A stretch of DNA of 61,050 nucleotides from a virus. Of the stretch, positions 41,301 through 48,515 are shown piece by piece. Numbering within the stretch: position 1 is the stretch's first letter; each line of letters begins with the position of its first letter. Location of the stretch: IMG/VR virus record IMGVR_UViG_3300032288_004306, positions 1 through 61,050 of that record. The stretch is one strand, 5' to 3'. The position numbers and the translations under genes were made by a program. Under the pieces are notes generated by a model. It saw only the letters and a program-made list of their open reading frames with translations, did no database searches and was not told the origin of the DNA.

Positions 41301-42060
41301 TACAGGTGCAACTTCTGGTGGTGCTGGTGGTTCAGGTGAACCAGGAAATTTTGGTGCTGCTGGTAATCCAGGCACTAACGGCAATCCTGGTCCTGATGGT
41401 ATTGGCGCAACAAACGGTAATGCAGGAAACGCAGGTGGTGAAGGTGGGCTTGGTTTAGGTGGCGATGTTGGCAATCCAGGACCAAATGGCAATGATGGCT
41501 TTGGTGCTGGAAATGGAAATGCTGGCGGAAATGGTGGAGCTGGAAATGCAGGTGGCGGTGGCGATGTAGGTGTTGCTGGTCCTGCAGGTAATGGTGGTTC
41601 TGGTGCAACATCAGGCAATCCTGGAAATGGTGGTGCTGCTGGAAATGATGGTGCAAATGGCACTGCTGGTAATAAAGGCGCAACTGGTGCAAATGGTACT
41701 GGCGCAACATCAGGCAATTCAGGTAGTGCAGGTTCTGCTGGAACAGATGGCGCGAATGGAACCAATGGTAATAAGGGTGCTACAGGTGCAGACGGAACAG
41801 GTGCTGGTTCTGGCAATGCTGGCTCAGAAGGCACACCAGGAAATGCTGGTGCTGCAGGAAATAATGGTACAGCAGGAACAACAGGTGCTAACGGAAATCC
41901 TGGCAACCCAGGAAATCCAGGTGGATCTGGATCATCAGGAACACCAAGCGTTTCAAACATCACTGCACTTAAAACAAGATCAGTGGGTGCACTATCAGCC
42001 ATCACCGTTGGTGGTGGATCTGGATCAGGTCAGATCGTCATATCGTGGTCAGGACAGTAA
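38323..42060 (+). CDS. Collagen-like Gly-Asn-Pro fibre
   Basis: A 1245-residue protein. Residues 1-43 form a small beta entry domain (PGSVTFNSSGTWTIPFKVRK, then FTVTGVGG). Residues 44 to about 1205 are almost unbroken Gly-x-y triplets, dominated by G-N-P, G-N-A, G-N-K, G-A-T and G-G-x. One clear break near nt 40196-40255 (SSIAQSTFSSFTTSNFAGG) divides two half-shafts of similar pattern. Residues about 1206-1245 form a short C-terminal domain. Pro lies chiefly in the Y position, just before Gly. Collagen triplets make trimeric rods, so this is likely a long adhesion fibre. Two prolyl-hydroxylase-like genes follow. The two long minus-strand ORFs across it are codon-pattern shadows. Confidence 0.85.
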   Translation: MPLARNTLKITRAEPGSVTFNSSGTWTIPFKVRKFTVTGVGGVGNPGNPGNAGIAGTGGPGGTAGVAGNAGNPGAKGATGNPGNPGNAGKGGEGGAGGTAGSAGNKGATGASGNPGNPGNNGVGGEGGAGGNAGSAGNKGATGNPGNPGNPGTNGNGGAGGLAGNAGAAGNPGNSGNAGNPGNPGTNGTGGSGGAGGAAGGAGNKGATGNPGNPGNPGTNGVGGPGGNAGTGGAAGNKGATGNPGNPGNSGNSGKGGAGGKGGAGGGAGNAGNPGDPGGPGNSGKGGAGGNAGGNGGSGGNGGTSDGSQSDGGFGGPGGNGGNPGSVGGGNIGPLGGDGGPGGNPSGGAGGPGATAAQPFENGGGGGGGGGGAGSGGAGSPGNPGDGGLLGANGDDGNPGNPAGNGNVGAAGNSGADGVPGTDGNTGADGTGAGGGNPGNAGVAGNLGTNGNPGNNGNPGANGTGATSGGAGAGGNPGNAGAAGNPGNIGSPGNAGFGATSGGSGGEGQPGNAGTAGNAGSNGNPGANGTGATSGNPGSAGSAGTDGVAGNAGNKGATGANGTGATSGNAGSPGVAGNLGAAGNAGNKGATGADGTGANPGTSGNPGTAGNPGVAGNFGSAGTTGNPSSIAQSTFSSFTTSNFAGGAAGPAGTGGNAGNKGATGNAGNPGNPGNSGKGGEGGAAGTGGNAGNKGATGATGNSGNPGNNGVGGEGGAAGTAGLAGNKGATGGSGNPGNPGNNGVGGAGGNAGTGGAAGNPGNKGGTGNPGNPGFNGNGGAAGAAGNGGNAGNPGNKGGTGNSGNPGNNGAGGPGGNAGGAGLAGNKGATGNPGNPGNAGNSGKGGPGGKGGSKGFAGNAGATGNSGAPGNAGNAGKGGTRGNAGTAGNPGSPGNAGVPGGGGGGGGGGGAFTMETAAGASAGSPGNAGGGATNGNGGGAGSPFAFGGDGNAGSPGSAGNPGADGTGANSGNPGNPGNVGAAGNPGADGNPGADGTGATSGGAGGSGEPGNFGAAGNPGTNGNPGPDGIGATNGNAGNAGGEGGLGLGGDVGNPGPNGNDGFGAGNGNAGGNGGAGNAGGGGDVGVAGPAGNGGSGATSGNPGNGGAAGNDGANGTAGNKGATGANGTGATSGNSGSAGSAGTDGANGTNGNKGATGADGTGAGSGNAGSEGTPGNAGAAGNNGTAGTTGANGNPGNPGNPGGSGSSGTPSVSNITALKTRSVGALSAITVGGGSGSGQIVISWSGQ
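38449..41940 (+). repeat. Collagen-triplet DNA repeat (Gly-x-y)
   Basis: About 1,160 codons with a strict 9-base periodicity (GGN at every third codon), built from GGTAATCCT-like units. Codons for the same triplet vary (GGT/GGC/GGA/GGG, CCT/CCA), so there is no exact long tandem repeat. Confidence 0.9.
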
Positions 42061-42062
42061 CA

Positions 42063-42075
42063 TATATAACTGATA
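42063..42075 (+). promoter_or_regulatory. Possible degenerate late promoter before 42099
   Basis: TATATAACTGATAC (about 42063-42076) lies in the 38-base gap after the collagen gene. Allowing one base of gap it resembles TATAAATACTGATAC at 43419, sharing ACTGATAC. The box itself does not match TATAAATA, so this is weak. Confidence 0.28.
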
Positions 42076-42098
42076 CAATATGATTTTTTGGAGTCATC

Positions 42099-42827
42099 AT
42101 GTTTTTTGATAAGTTAAAGTCTGTCATCAAAACACCAACAATTGAATTTTTATGTTACAAAGAAGATTATGGTGTTCTTCCTGAACCATATCCTGCGCGC
42201 AAATTAATGCCAGATTGGTTCAAGGCACTTCCGCCAAAGATCAATAAAGAAAACAAATTTAAAAATAGCACAATCAAACGTTGTGCACCGTTTCTAGATG
42301 CCATGAATGTGGGTTGGATTCTTCCACTTGCAGCTGACGTTGAGTTTACAACAAATGGTGATGTGAGTGGTGTAAATTACAAGTGGCAGTTTTATCGCAC
42401 CATGATTGAGAATCATGGCAGATCGCAAATTTCTACCGAAGAAGTTCCAAATCCTAATGATCCAAAACCACCAATGAAGTTTTTGAATTATTGGGCAATT
42501 AAAGTTCCAAAAGGTTACTCAGTTCTATTTGTTCCACCATTGAATCGCCCAGACCCAAGGTTCACTTGTATCTCTGGTCTTGTGGATTGTGATGGTTACT
42601 TTGAGTTTATTAATTTCCCATTCTTCTTTCATGAGCCAAATTTTGTCGGAATTATTCCTGCAGGAACACCTCTCGTTCAAGTGATTCCGTTTAAGCGCGA
42701 TGCATTGTTCCGAGACTTCGAAGCAAGAGCAATGACAGAAGAAGAACATAATGAGTTAGAGTTCACTCGTCGTCAAAGAAGCATTCATGAAAGTCATTAT
42801 CGAGATTATGTATGGAGTAGAAAATAA
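42099..42827 (+). CDS. DUF6065-like phage protein, copy 1
   Basis: A 242-residue protein. Motifs in order: EFLCYKEDYGVLPEPYPA, MPDWFKALPP, RCAPFLDAMNVGWILPLAADV, FLNYWAIKVPKGYSVLFVPPLN, FTCISGLVDCDGYFEFINFPFF, and AGTPLVQVIPFKRD. It resembles, from memory, phage proteins catalogued as DUF6065; this was not checked. Two more members of the family lie at 44941 and 45678. The beta-rich layout with closing GTPLVQVIP recalls cupin or 2OG folds but no His-x-Asp metal pair is evident. It overlaps the ATG of a prolyl-hydroxylase-like gene by 1 base. Joint work with the hydroxylase on the fibre is inference. Confidence 0.65.
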   Translation: MFFDKLKSVIKTPTIEFLCYKEDYGVLPEPYPARKLMPDWFKALPPKINKENKFKNSTIKRCAPFLDAMNVGWILPLAADVEFTTNGDVSGVNYKWQFYRTMIENHGRSQISTEEVPNPNDPKPPMKFLNYWAIKVPKGYSVLFVPPLNRPDPRFTCISGLVDCDGYFEFINFPFFFHEPNFVGIIPAGTPLVQVIPFKRDALFRDFEARAMTEEEHNELEFTRRQRSIHESHYRDYVWSRK

Positions 42828-43417
42828 TGTCAGTATATCAATTTGCGCCAAGTCCAGATAAATCCACAAATGAATCATTACATGCATGGTGGAACGATGG
42901 CTTTACTTCTCGTGAAATAAAGGATATAATCAATGTTGGTGATGATTATGTACAAAGTGATGGAACAATTGGTTCAGGTGAAACTAACGAAGATATTCGC
43001 AAATCTAAAGTTGCTTGGATCAATAACAACACAAGAACAAATTGGTTGTATGATCGTATGGCGTTTATTACAAGAAATCTAAACGGACAATTTTTCGATT
43101 TCGATTTGTATGGGTTTGTTGAAGATTTCCAATACACAGTTTATGGTGAGGGAAATGATCATTATACTTGGCATATGGATAAGGGAAGAAACTCAACCTC
43201 GCCAAGAAAACTGTCATTAGTTTTGCAATTATCCGACCCTTCTGAGTATGATGGTGGCGATCTAGAAATATTCACTGGAGCAACGCCCACAGTCTTGGAA
43301 AAGAAAAAGGGAATTATTCATGCCTTTCCAAGTTTTGTGATGCATCGCGTAACTCCAGTGACTCGTGGCGTGAGAAAGACTTTAGTTGTTTGGGTTTCTG
43401 GACCGAAGTTTAGATAA
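42827..43417 (+). CDS. Prolyl 4-hydroxylase-like 2OG-Fe(II) enzyme 1
   Basis: A 196-residue enzyme of the P4H/PKHD type. Metal ligands are visible: HYTWHMDKG gives His116 and Asp118, and PSFVMHRVTPVTRG gives His173. Arg183 in GVRKTLVVW fits 2-oxoglutarate binding. DPSEYDGGDLEI is the typical family strand. P4H domains hydroxylate proline using O2, Fe(II) and 2-oxoglutarate. The N-terminal 70 residues are specific. The ATG overlaps the preceding stop (TAATG). The upstream collagen-like fibre offers hundreds of X-Pro-Gly sites, the canonical substrate. That this fibre is the target is inference. Confidence 0.85.
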   Translation: MSVYQFAPSPDKSTNESLHAWWNDGFTSREIKDIINVGDDYVQSDGTIGSGETNEDIRKSKVAWINNNTRTNWLYDRMAFITRNLNGQFFDFDLYGFVEDFQYTVYGEGNDHYTWHMDKGRNSTSPRKLSLVLQLSDPSEYDGGDLEIFTGATPTVLEKKKGIIHAFPSFVMHRVTPVTRGVRKTLVVWVSGPKFR

Positions 43418-43418
43418 A

Positions 43419-43426
43419 TATAAATA
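43419..43426 (+). promoter_or_regulatory. T4-type late promoter
   Basis: A perfect TATAAATA box in the 35-base gap after the hydroxylase gene, 26 bases before the ATG at 43453. Transcription would begin about 6 bases past the box, leaving a short leader. gp33, the late coactivator, is encoded in this window. Confidence 0.6.
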
Positions 43427-43452
43427 CTGATACGCCCAATTAAGAGATTGCC

Positions 43453-44292
43453 ATGTCAACAACTAGAGATTATACAAAAACCTGGATTCCTGGACCATCT
43501 CGCGTCAATCAAACGTTTAATGCTCCAGGAAGTATCACGATTCCATATGGAAGATATCAGGCAACTGTAACAGGTAAGGGTGCTCCTGGAAACTCCCCAC
43601 AAGCAACTGCATGGGCAACAAACTACAACGTAGTGTATCCAGTTGGTAATCGCCCGATTGCAAATCAACCTGCAACTGGGTGGACAACAAACTATAACGT
43701 TGCATACCCAGTCAACTATCCATTCGCGGCAAGTCACGAAGCATATCAACCTCCAAATTATTGGGCTGTCGGATATCATAAAGGATACACTTATTGGTCT
43801 AGACCTGCATATGGTCAAACTGAGAATTTCAATCCGCAAGGTCCAAGTATATTCGGTTCCAGTCAATGTGGATTTTCTCCGCAACATCAAAGTGGACCAT
43901 CGCATCTTTCAAGCCACACTGTTCAACATCGAGAATACACTATCAATCAGTGCCAAACGTATCCTGGATACCCATACACAGTTATCAACTACAACGTTGC
44001 ATATAACACTGTATACCCAATCGCAACTCAGCCCGCAACTGCTTGGGTGACAAATTATAATACAAATTATAATGTTGTATATCCAATTGCAAATCAACCT
44101 GTGACTGCATATGTTTTAGGTAATGTTGGTGCTGCAGCAAGTGCATTGGGTGTTACTGCTCCTGGTGGTCCTGTATCTCAAGCAGCAAGTCCAATATCCC
44201 CTACTGCAGTCTCTTATTATTCATATCCAGATAACGCAACATATCCTGTTACTGTCCCATCAGGTGGTCAAATCAATATTACTATAACATAA
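43453..44292 (+). CDS. Tyr/Asn/Pro-rich fibre protein
   Basis: A 279-residue protein. Residues 10-47 (SRVNQTFNAPGSITIPYGRY, then QATVTGKGAPG) match the entry domain of the collagen-like fibre. The body carries repeats of the form TNYNVVYPIANQPxTAW (about residues 55-95 and 180-220), giving unusually high Tyr, Asn and Pro. A middle part is rich in His and Gln (SPQHQSGPSHLSSHTVQHRE). The C-terminus ends in YPVTVPSGGQINITIT, beta-like. Probably a short fibre or adhesin attached by the same entry domain as the collagen fibre. It has its own late-promoter box. No catalytic motif. Confidence 0.65.
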   Translation: MSTTRDYTKTWIPGPSRVNQTFNAPGSITIPYGRYQATVTGKGAPGNSPQATAWATNYNVVYPVGNRPIANQPATGWTTNYNVAYPVNYPFAASHEAYQPPNYWAVGYHKGYTYWSRPAYGQTENFNPQGPSIFGSSQCGFSPQHQSGPSHLSSHTVQHREYTINQCQTYPGYPYTVINYNVAYNTVYPIATQPATAWVTNYNTNYNVVYPIANQPVTAYVLGNVGAAASALGVTAPGGPVSQAASPISPTAVSYYSYPDNATYPVTVPSGGQINITIT

Positions 44293-44335
44293 TTATTGCT
44301 TTTTTATTATTTTATAATTTACATGTAAGGTGAGA

Positions 44336-44941
44336 ATGATGTATCCTATACCAAAATTTAGTAAACAATTAAACCATTTTTGTCATGTTACAGATGTCTT
44401 CTCAAAAGAAGAAGTGAAGAAAATACTAGATCTAGAAGATTTAACTAAATTCTTAAAAGGTAACGTTGGAGATGGTGATCGTGGCCAGTTAAATATTACG
44501 GCTAGAGACAGTGATATCATGTGGCTGCAGCCAACTGATGGTCAAAACGGTGAAGCGTTGTGGCTTTTTGACAAATTTGCGCATCTAACTGGGCAAGTAA
44601 ACCAAGATCATTTTCTTTTTGACATCGATCATCTCCAAGCATTTCAATACACCGTCTATAGAGAAAGTCAACATTATACATGGCATGTTGACATTTCAAA
44701 CATATGGATGAAATACGAAAGAAAAATTAGCGCATCTATTATTCTCACAGACCCTGATGAATATGAGGGTGGAGAATTTGAAGCAATTGTTGGCGGTAAT
44801 GTTGAAAATCCAACAGTCATAAAACCAAATAAAGGGGATGTTATCTTTTTTGCCTCTTGGATTCCTCACAGAGTAAGACCTGTCACGAGTGGCGTAAGAA
44901 AATCATTAGTTGCTTGGGTTATGGGTAAGAGGACTTGGTGA
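44336..44941 (+). CDS. Prolyl 4-hydroxylase-like 2OG-Fe(II) enzyme 2
   Basis: A paralogue of 42827-43417. Start at 44336 is chosen because AAGG ends 5 bases before it; GTG 44330 and ATG 44339 are alternatives. With this start, ligands are His117 and Asp119 (HYTWHVDIS) and His178 (ASWIPHRVRPVTSG), with Arg188 (GVRKSLVAW) for 2-oxoglutarate. DPDEYEGGEFEAIVGG is longer than in copy 1. Both keep every expected residue, so both should be active. The stop overlaps the next ATG (TGATG). Two hydroxylases may differ in site choice or act on the two fibres here. Confidence 0.83.
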   Translation: MMYPIPKFSKQLNHFCHVTDVFSKEEVKKILDLEDLTKFLKGNVGDGDRGQLNITARDSDIMWLQPTDGQNGEALWLFDKFAHLTGQVNQDHFLFDIDHLQAFQYTVYRESQHYTWHVDISNIWMKYERKISASIILTDPDEYEGGEFEAIVGGNVENPTVIKPNKGDVIFFASWIPHRVRPVTSGVRKSLVAWVMGKRTW

Positions 44942-45681
44942 TGTTTGAACTATTTACATCATGGAAACAAAAAAAGGAAATCATGACCTTTTATTGTCAC
45001 CCAGAATTAGAAGATGTCATCCCAAAACCAGAACCAGCATTATCTAATCTTCCAAAGTGGTTTAAAGATCTAGATCCTTCATTTGAGGGTTTTGATAAAT
45101 TTGGTCATGAAAATATGACCGCTAAAAAATGTCTACCACTTATTGACGGTATGTCGTTAGGCTACGTCATCAAATTAGCAGGAGATGTTCGAATTCGAAG
45201 CAATAAAGATTGCACTCAAATTGATCATCTAGAACAACCACAACTTAAACTAATTGAATACCACACTGAAAAGCAAGTTGGTGGTAATCATGCATTAAGA
45301 AAAAAACAAGGACCAATCATTAAGTTTGTGAATCATTGGATAATTAAAACTGCGCCAGGATGGTCAACTTTATTTGAACCATTACCAAACGTGTTTGATA
45401 GTCCATTTACTTGTTTTTCTGGTTTAGTTGACACTGATCAATATCCAAAACTTGTAAATTTTCCAGCAGTTTGGAATTTACCAGATGCAAATTTTTTATT
45501 AAAAGCAGGAACTCCATTAGTTAGAGTAATCCCGATTGAAAGAAGTTCAATTACAAAAATGAAGAAAAACACAGTTATTCGTAAAATGAGTGAAAAAGAA
45601 TTTTTGACAATTTCTAAAATAGAAAAGATTCAACAGTTAAGAAATAATTATTATACTCATGATTTGAGGGTGAAAAAATGA
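44941..45681 (+). CDS. DUF6065-like phage protein, copy 2
   Basis: A 246-residue paralogue of 42099-42827, with FYCHPELEDVIPKPEPA, LPKWFKDLDPS, KKCLPLIDGMSLGYVIKLAGDV, FVNHWIIKTAPGWSTLFEPLPN, FTCFSGLVDTDQYPKLVNFPAV and AGTPLVRVIPIERS. AGAGGA lies 8 bases before ATG 44941; the frame is open a little further upstream (TTG, GTG) but these would overlap the previous gene more. No signal peptide. It is coupled to the second hydroxylase as copy 1 is coupled to the first, a repeated pairing. Confidence 0.65.
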   Translation: MFELFTSWKQKKEIMTFYCHPELEDVIPKPEPALSNLPKWFKDLDPSFEGFDKFGHENMTAKKCLPLIDGMSLGYVIKLAGDVRIRSNKDCTQIDHLEQPQLKLIEYHTEKQVGGNHALRKKQGPIIKFVNHWIIKTAPGWSTLFEPLPNVFDSPFTCFSGLVDTDQYPKLVNFPAVWNLPDANFLLKAGTPLVRVIPIERSSITKMKKNTVIRKMSEKEFLTISKIEKIQQLRNNYYTHDLRVKK

Positions 45682-46454
45682 TTTTTGATTTTATGAAAAA
45701 AAGTGATATTGATTTTATCGATGCAGATAATAGTACTGCACATATTCCAGAACTTGCAATAAAGCGTGCAAGAGATGTTGAACCATTTTTTAAACAATCG
45801 CAAAAAGATAAATTTGGGGAGTATAAATTTGCTGCTTGTCCAGGTATGTTAGATTTTGCTAGAATTGGTTATATAATTCCAGCATGGGGTCCTTTAAAGA
45901 TAAAGGGAAATTCTGCAGGCACAGTAACTTTAAATACTCCACCTCTAGAGATTAGACAAAACAATCCAAATATATCGTTTATGCCTGCGTTGAGGTTTGA
46001 TGAGGACGTCATCGATGGATTATTCACAACACAAGATAATGTTAAATTATCTGTTTACAATTTTCCATCTCCATGGAGAATTCGGTGTAGAAAGGGTTTA
46101 TCAGTAATTGTAATGCCCGCATTTTACCATTTCAAACATGTAAACTCTATACAACTTATTCCAGGCATTGTTGATTATTCTGCTGGATTTCAAACAGTTA
46201 ATTTTATTGCTGCAGTAACTAAAGAAACAGAGATTCATATTGAACCTGGTGAACCATTAATTCACATAATTCCAATTCCAACTGATGCAATTATTGCTAC
46301 TTATGGTAAAGAACACGATTATAAAACCAAAAGTATCGATAACACAACTAATCCATTTAAGAGTTATAAACAATGGTATTCAAAGTATGTCAAATTAAAT
46401 AAAAAATTTAAACTTGTTAATAGAAATAAAGAAAAGTATGAGACCTTCAATTGA
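45678..46454 (+). CDS. DUF6065-like phage protein, copy 3 (divergent)
   Basis: A 258-residue, more distant relative of the two previous copies. It keeps CPGMLDFARIGYIIPAWGPL, SPWRIRCRKGLSVIVMPAFY, IQLIPGIVDYSAGFQTVNFIA and PGEPLIHIIPIPTDA, in the same order. The N-terminal P-x-P-x-W-F-K part is missing. GAGGGTG precedes the ATG, which overlaps the preceding stop. The next gene begins inside its stop codon (TGATG). The common closing strand G-(T/E)-P-L-(V/I)-x-(V/I)-I-P suggests a shared fold. Function unknown. Confidence 0.58.
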   Translation: MIFDFMKKSDIDFIDADNSTAHIPELAIKRARDVEPFFKQSQKDKFGEYKFAACPGMLDFARIGYIIPAWGPLKIKGNSAGTVTLNTPPLEIRQNNPNISFMPALRFDEDVIDGLFTTQDNVKLSVYNFPSPWRIRCRKGLSVIVMPAFYHFKHVNSIQLIPGIVDYSAGFQTVNFIAAVTKETEIHIEPGEPLIHIIPIPTDAIIATYGKEHDYKTKSIDNTTNPFKSYKQWYSKYVKLNKKFKLVNRNKEKYETFN

Positions 46455-47413
46455 TGAGAAAAATATTCGTTAATATTGCATCTTATAGAGATTGTTATCT
46501 TCCAGCAACGATTAAAAGTTTAATCAATAATGAATCTGGTAGAAATCAAATTACATATGGAATATTCGATCAATCACATTTAGAAAGTAGTTTATTTGCA
46601 ACAGCAAAAGATCTAATAAATTTACCAAATGTTAGATATAAAAGAATAGATCCAGAATATTCTGACGGAGTCGTTTGGGCTCGAGCCATTAATGCAATGC
46701 AAATTAATGAAGAAGAATTCATGTATCAAGTGGATTCGCATATGCTTTTCGATAAAGATTGGGACAATTATTTAATTTGGGATTATGAGCAAGCAAAGAA
46801 AATTGCAAACACAGAAAAAATAATATTATCGACTGGAACAAAAAATTTTGAAGCAGTTGATAATAAAATAACAAAGCATACATTGTCTGATGACATAACT
46901 GTTAAATTTGGATACTTTCAATTTAGAAAAAATCTTCAACTTAGAGTGCATGGTCCATGGATCCCTGCCACCTCTGTGGTGCAACCTTCAATCCATGCAA
47001 TTGCTGGAAATTTTTTCACCACTTCAAAATGGGTAAAAGATGTCGGATATAACACAAATATGTACTTCGACGCTGAAGAGCAAGTGCTTGCACTTTCCTC
47101 TATTATTGCTGGGTACAAGATATATGCTCAGAGAAAGATAAAGTGTTACCATTTGATTGGTTCTAATAAACACATCAGTCGGCAAGAAGTTGAACCAGTC
47201 ATCCATCCAAGCATAATTCAGAGAAATAAAAATCGAGAAGAGAGAGAACTAATCGACTACATCTACTCTTTACCAGAAGAAAAACTAGAAGAATATAGAA
47301 AACTCACTGGAGTTGATTATATAAATAGAAAATTAGAGGATAGAGCTATCTCGCGATCAATACCGCACGATTCAGATTTAGTCAACGATTGGGAAATTCC
47401 AAATAGAGAGTAA
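46454..47413 (+). CDS. GT60-type GlcNAc transferase
   Basis: A 319-residue glycosyltransferase with the hallmarks of the polypeptide GlcNAc-transferase family (CAZy GT60, Pfam GlcNAc): IFVNIASYRDCYLPATIKSL at the N-terminus, ITYGIFDQSH, the GP..AR-like block DGVVWARAINAM, FMYQVDSHMLFDKDWD (the DxD-like nucleotide-sugar site), AGNFFTTSKWVKDVGY, FDAEEQVLALSSIIAGYKIY and CYHLIGSNKHISR. The best known members, Gnt1 of Dictyostelium and Toxoplasma, attach GlcNAc to hydroxyproline of Skp1. Here it lies downstream of two prolyl-hydroxylase-like genes and a collagen-like fibre. ATG 46454 is chosen; a TTG lies one codon earlier. Substrate is inferred. Confidence 0.83.
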   Translation: MRKIFVNIASYRDCYLPATIKSLINNESGRNQITYGIFDQSHLESSLFATAKDLINLPNVRYKRIDPEYSDGVVWARAINAMQINEEEFMYQVDSHMLFDKDWDNYLIWDYEQAKKIANTEKIILSTGTKNFEAVDNKITKHTLSDDITVKFGYFQFRKNLQLRVHGPWIPATSVVQPSIHAIAGNFFTTSKWVKDVGYNTNMYFDAEEQVLALSSIIAGYKIYAQRKIKCYHLIGSNKHISRQEVEPVIHPSIIQRNKNREERELIDYIYSLPEEKLEEYRKLTGVDYINRKLEDRAISRSIPHDSDLVNDWEIPNRE

Positions 47414-47414
47414 A

Positions 47415-48143
47415 ATGACGCTTCAAAAGTCTAACGTAGTCACAAACATAGAACTGGTGGTAAGAGATTCTTCTCAGATCGAAGAAAGGCACGTTCTTGC
47501 GGCGGCAGAAGTTGGTGTGGGATCCGCAAATCAAAGTCCAGCAGAAGTTTTAAATGTTCGAGAAGTGTGTAATTTTAAAAAAACTTCTGAAGGATACACG
47601 GTAGATGGTAAAGAGTATGTTTATCTATCTCCACATGAAGGAATAGTTGAAAATTCTGATACAAATTTATTCGTATCAATAAGAAAAAATCATGAAATTA
47701 AAAATAACACTTCTCCTCAAACTCAATTAACATCAAACGCTCTATATCTACTAACTCAAGGATCAATGGAAATCTCTTATGAGAGTGGAGAAAGGGAAAC
47801 ACTCTCAGCTTTTGTCGGGGAAAATTGGAGTTCAGAGTACCCTAATTATAGATACTCAGTAAATTGTATAGTTGAGTTACATAAGAATTCTTCTTTGTTC
47901 GTAGTCGACTTATTAAACCCTGTATCGAATTATGATATTGAGCATATTCAATTTAACGGTGTGATTGAGAAATCTTTAGATTCGAATGTGATTGTTATTG
48001 CTAAATGCATTAATACGAGTCCAACTAATAATCTTGTTTATGTGAATGACGAGCTTTGCAGAAGTTACTTGATTTGCAACGGAAATATCTCGTTAAATTC
48101 ATCTGGCAATGCAATCAGCGTTCTTATAAAGAATAAACAATAA
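47415..48143 (+). CDS. Unassigned protein, possibly cupin-like
   Basis: A 242-residue protein that I do not recognise. It is beta-rich; the stretch LYLLTQGSMEISYESGERET with a following LSAFVGENW could be a cupin strand pair, but the metal-binding His pattern is absent. Composition is rich in Asn, Ser and Val. It starts 1 base after the GT60 gene and ends just before a late-promoter box, so it closes the first modification cluster. It could be a small virion protein or an accessory of the modification enzymes. Confidence 0.5.
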   Translation: MTLQKSNVVTNIELVVRDSSQIEERHVLAAAEVGVGSANQSPAEVLNVREVCNFKKTSEGYTVDGKEYVYLSPHEGIVENSDTNLFVSIRKNHEIKNNTSPQTQLTSNALYLLTQGSMEISYESGERETLSAFVGENWSSEYPNYRYSVNCIVELHKNSSLFVVDLLNPVSNYDIEHIQFNGVIEKSLDSNVIVIAKCINTSPTNNLVYVNDELCRSYLICNGNISLNSSGNAISVLIKNKQ

Positions 48144-48147
48144 AATT

Positions 48148-48155
48148 TATAAATA
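48148..48155 (+). promoter_or_regulatory. T4-type late promoter for the giant fibre unit
   Basis: A perfect TATAAATA box in a 36-base gap, 24 bases before the ATG at 48180. It stands at the head of the 111-residue protein and the 2472-residue fibre. Confidence 0.62.
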
Positions 48156-48179
48156 CACCTATAATAATAGGGAATTCGA

Positions 48180-48515
48180 ATGGCTCAGTTTATAGAATTA
48201 GAACTCGATCAAGGATCGGATTTTAACTACGATCTAGATCTTTCCGATGATGATGGAGTTGCCATTAACGTCACTAATTTTACATTCACATCTTCTATTC
48301 GAAAGTCTTATTATTCTACTAATCCAGTAGCCAATTTAACCGTTACCGTTCTAAATGCTGCGAACGGTAATGTATTTTTTACTTTAAATGCAGCGACGAC
48401 GGCTAATATTAAAGCTGGTCGCTATCTTTTTGACGTGAAGCAAGTTGATAATGTGAACACTACTACTCGCCTTATTGAAGGCATTATCACAGTTAATCCG
48501 CAGGTTACGAAATGA
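48180..48515 (+). CDS. Small beta-sandwich structural protein
   Basis: A 111-residue, beta-rich protein: [52 protein letters not shown] and [12 protein letters not shown], with alternating strands that fit an Ig-like or BppU-type N-terminal domain. Such small proteins often precede fibre genes in aquatic tailed phages. It overlaps the giant fibre by 4 bases. It is probably an attachment domain that docks the fibre to the baseplate; this is inferred from position only. Confidence 0.62.
   Translation: MAQFIELELDQGSDFNYDLDLSDDDGVAINVTNFTFTSSIRKSYYSTNPVANLTVTVLNAANGNVFFTLNAATTANIKAGRYLFDVKQVDNVNTTTRLIEGIITVNPQVTK

Noticed and set aside
38280-42005. Two very long minus-strand ORFs (480 and 719 codons), Pro/Leu-rich, opposite the collagen-like gene
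   Set aside because: They are mirror images of the Gly-x-y codon pattern (GGN on one strand gives NCC on the other). They have no plausible ribosome binding site or domain and run opposite to all neighbours.
44293-44335. TATAAT-like box and T-rich tract as promoter or terminator before the second hydroxylase
   Set aside because: There is no matching -35 at proper spacing and no stable hairpin. The gap is simply AT-rich.
47320-47327. TATAAATA inside the GT60 gene as a promoter for the next gene
   Set aside because: It is inside the reading frame and about 90 bases from the next ATG, so chance is likely.
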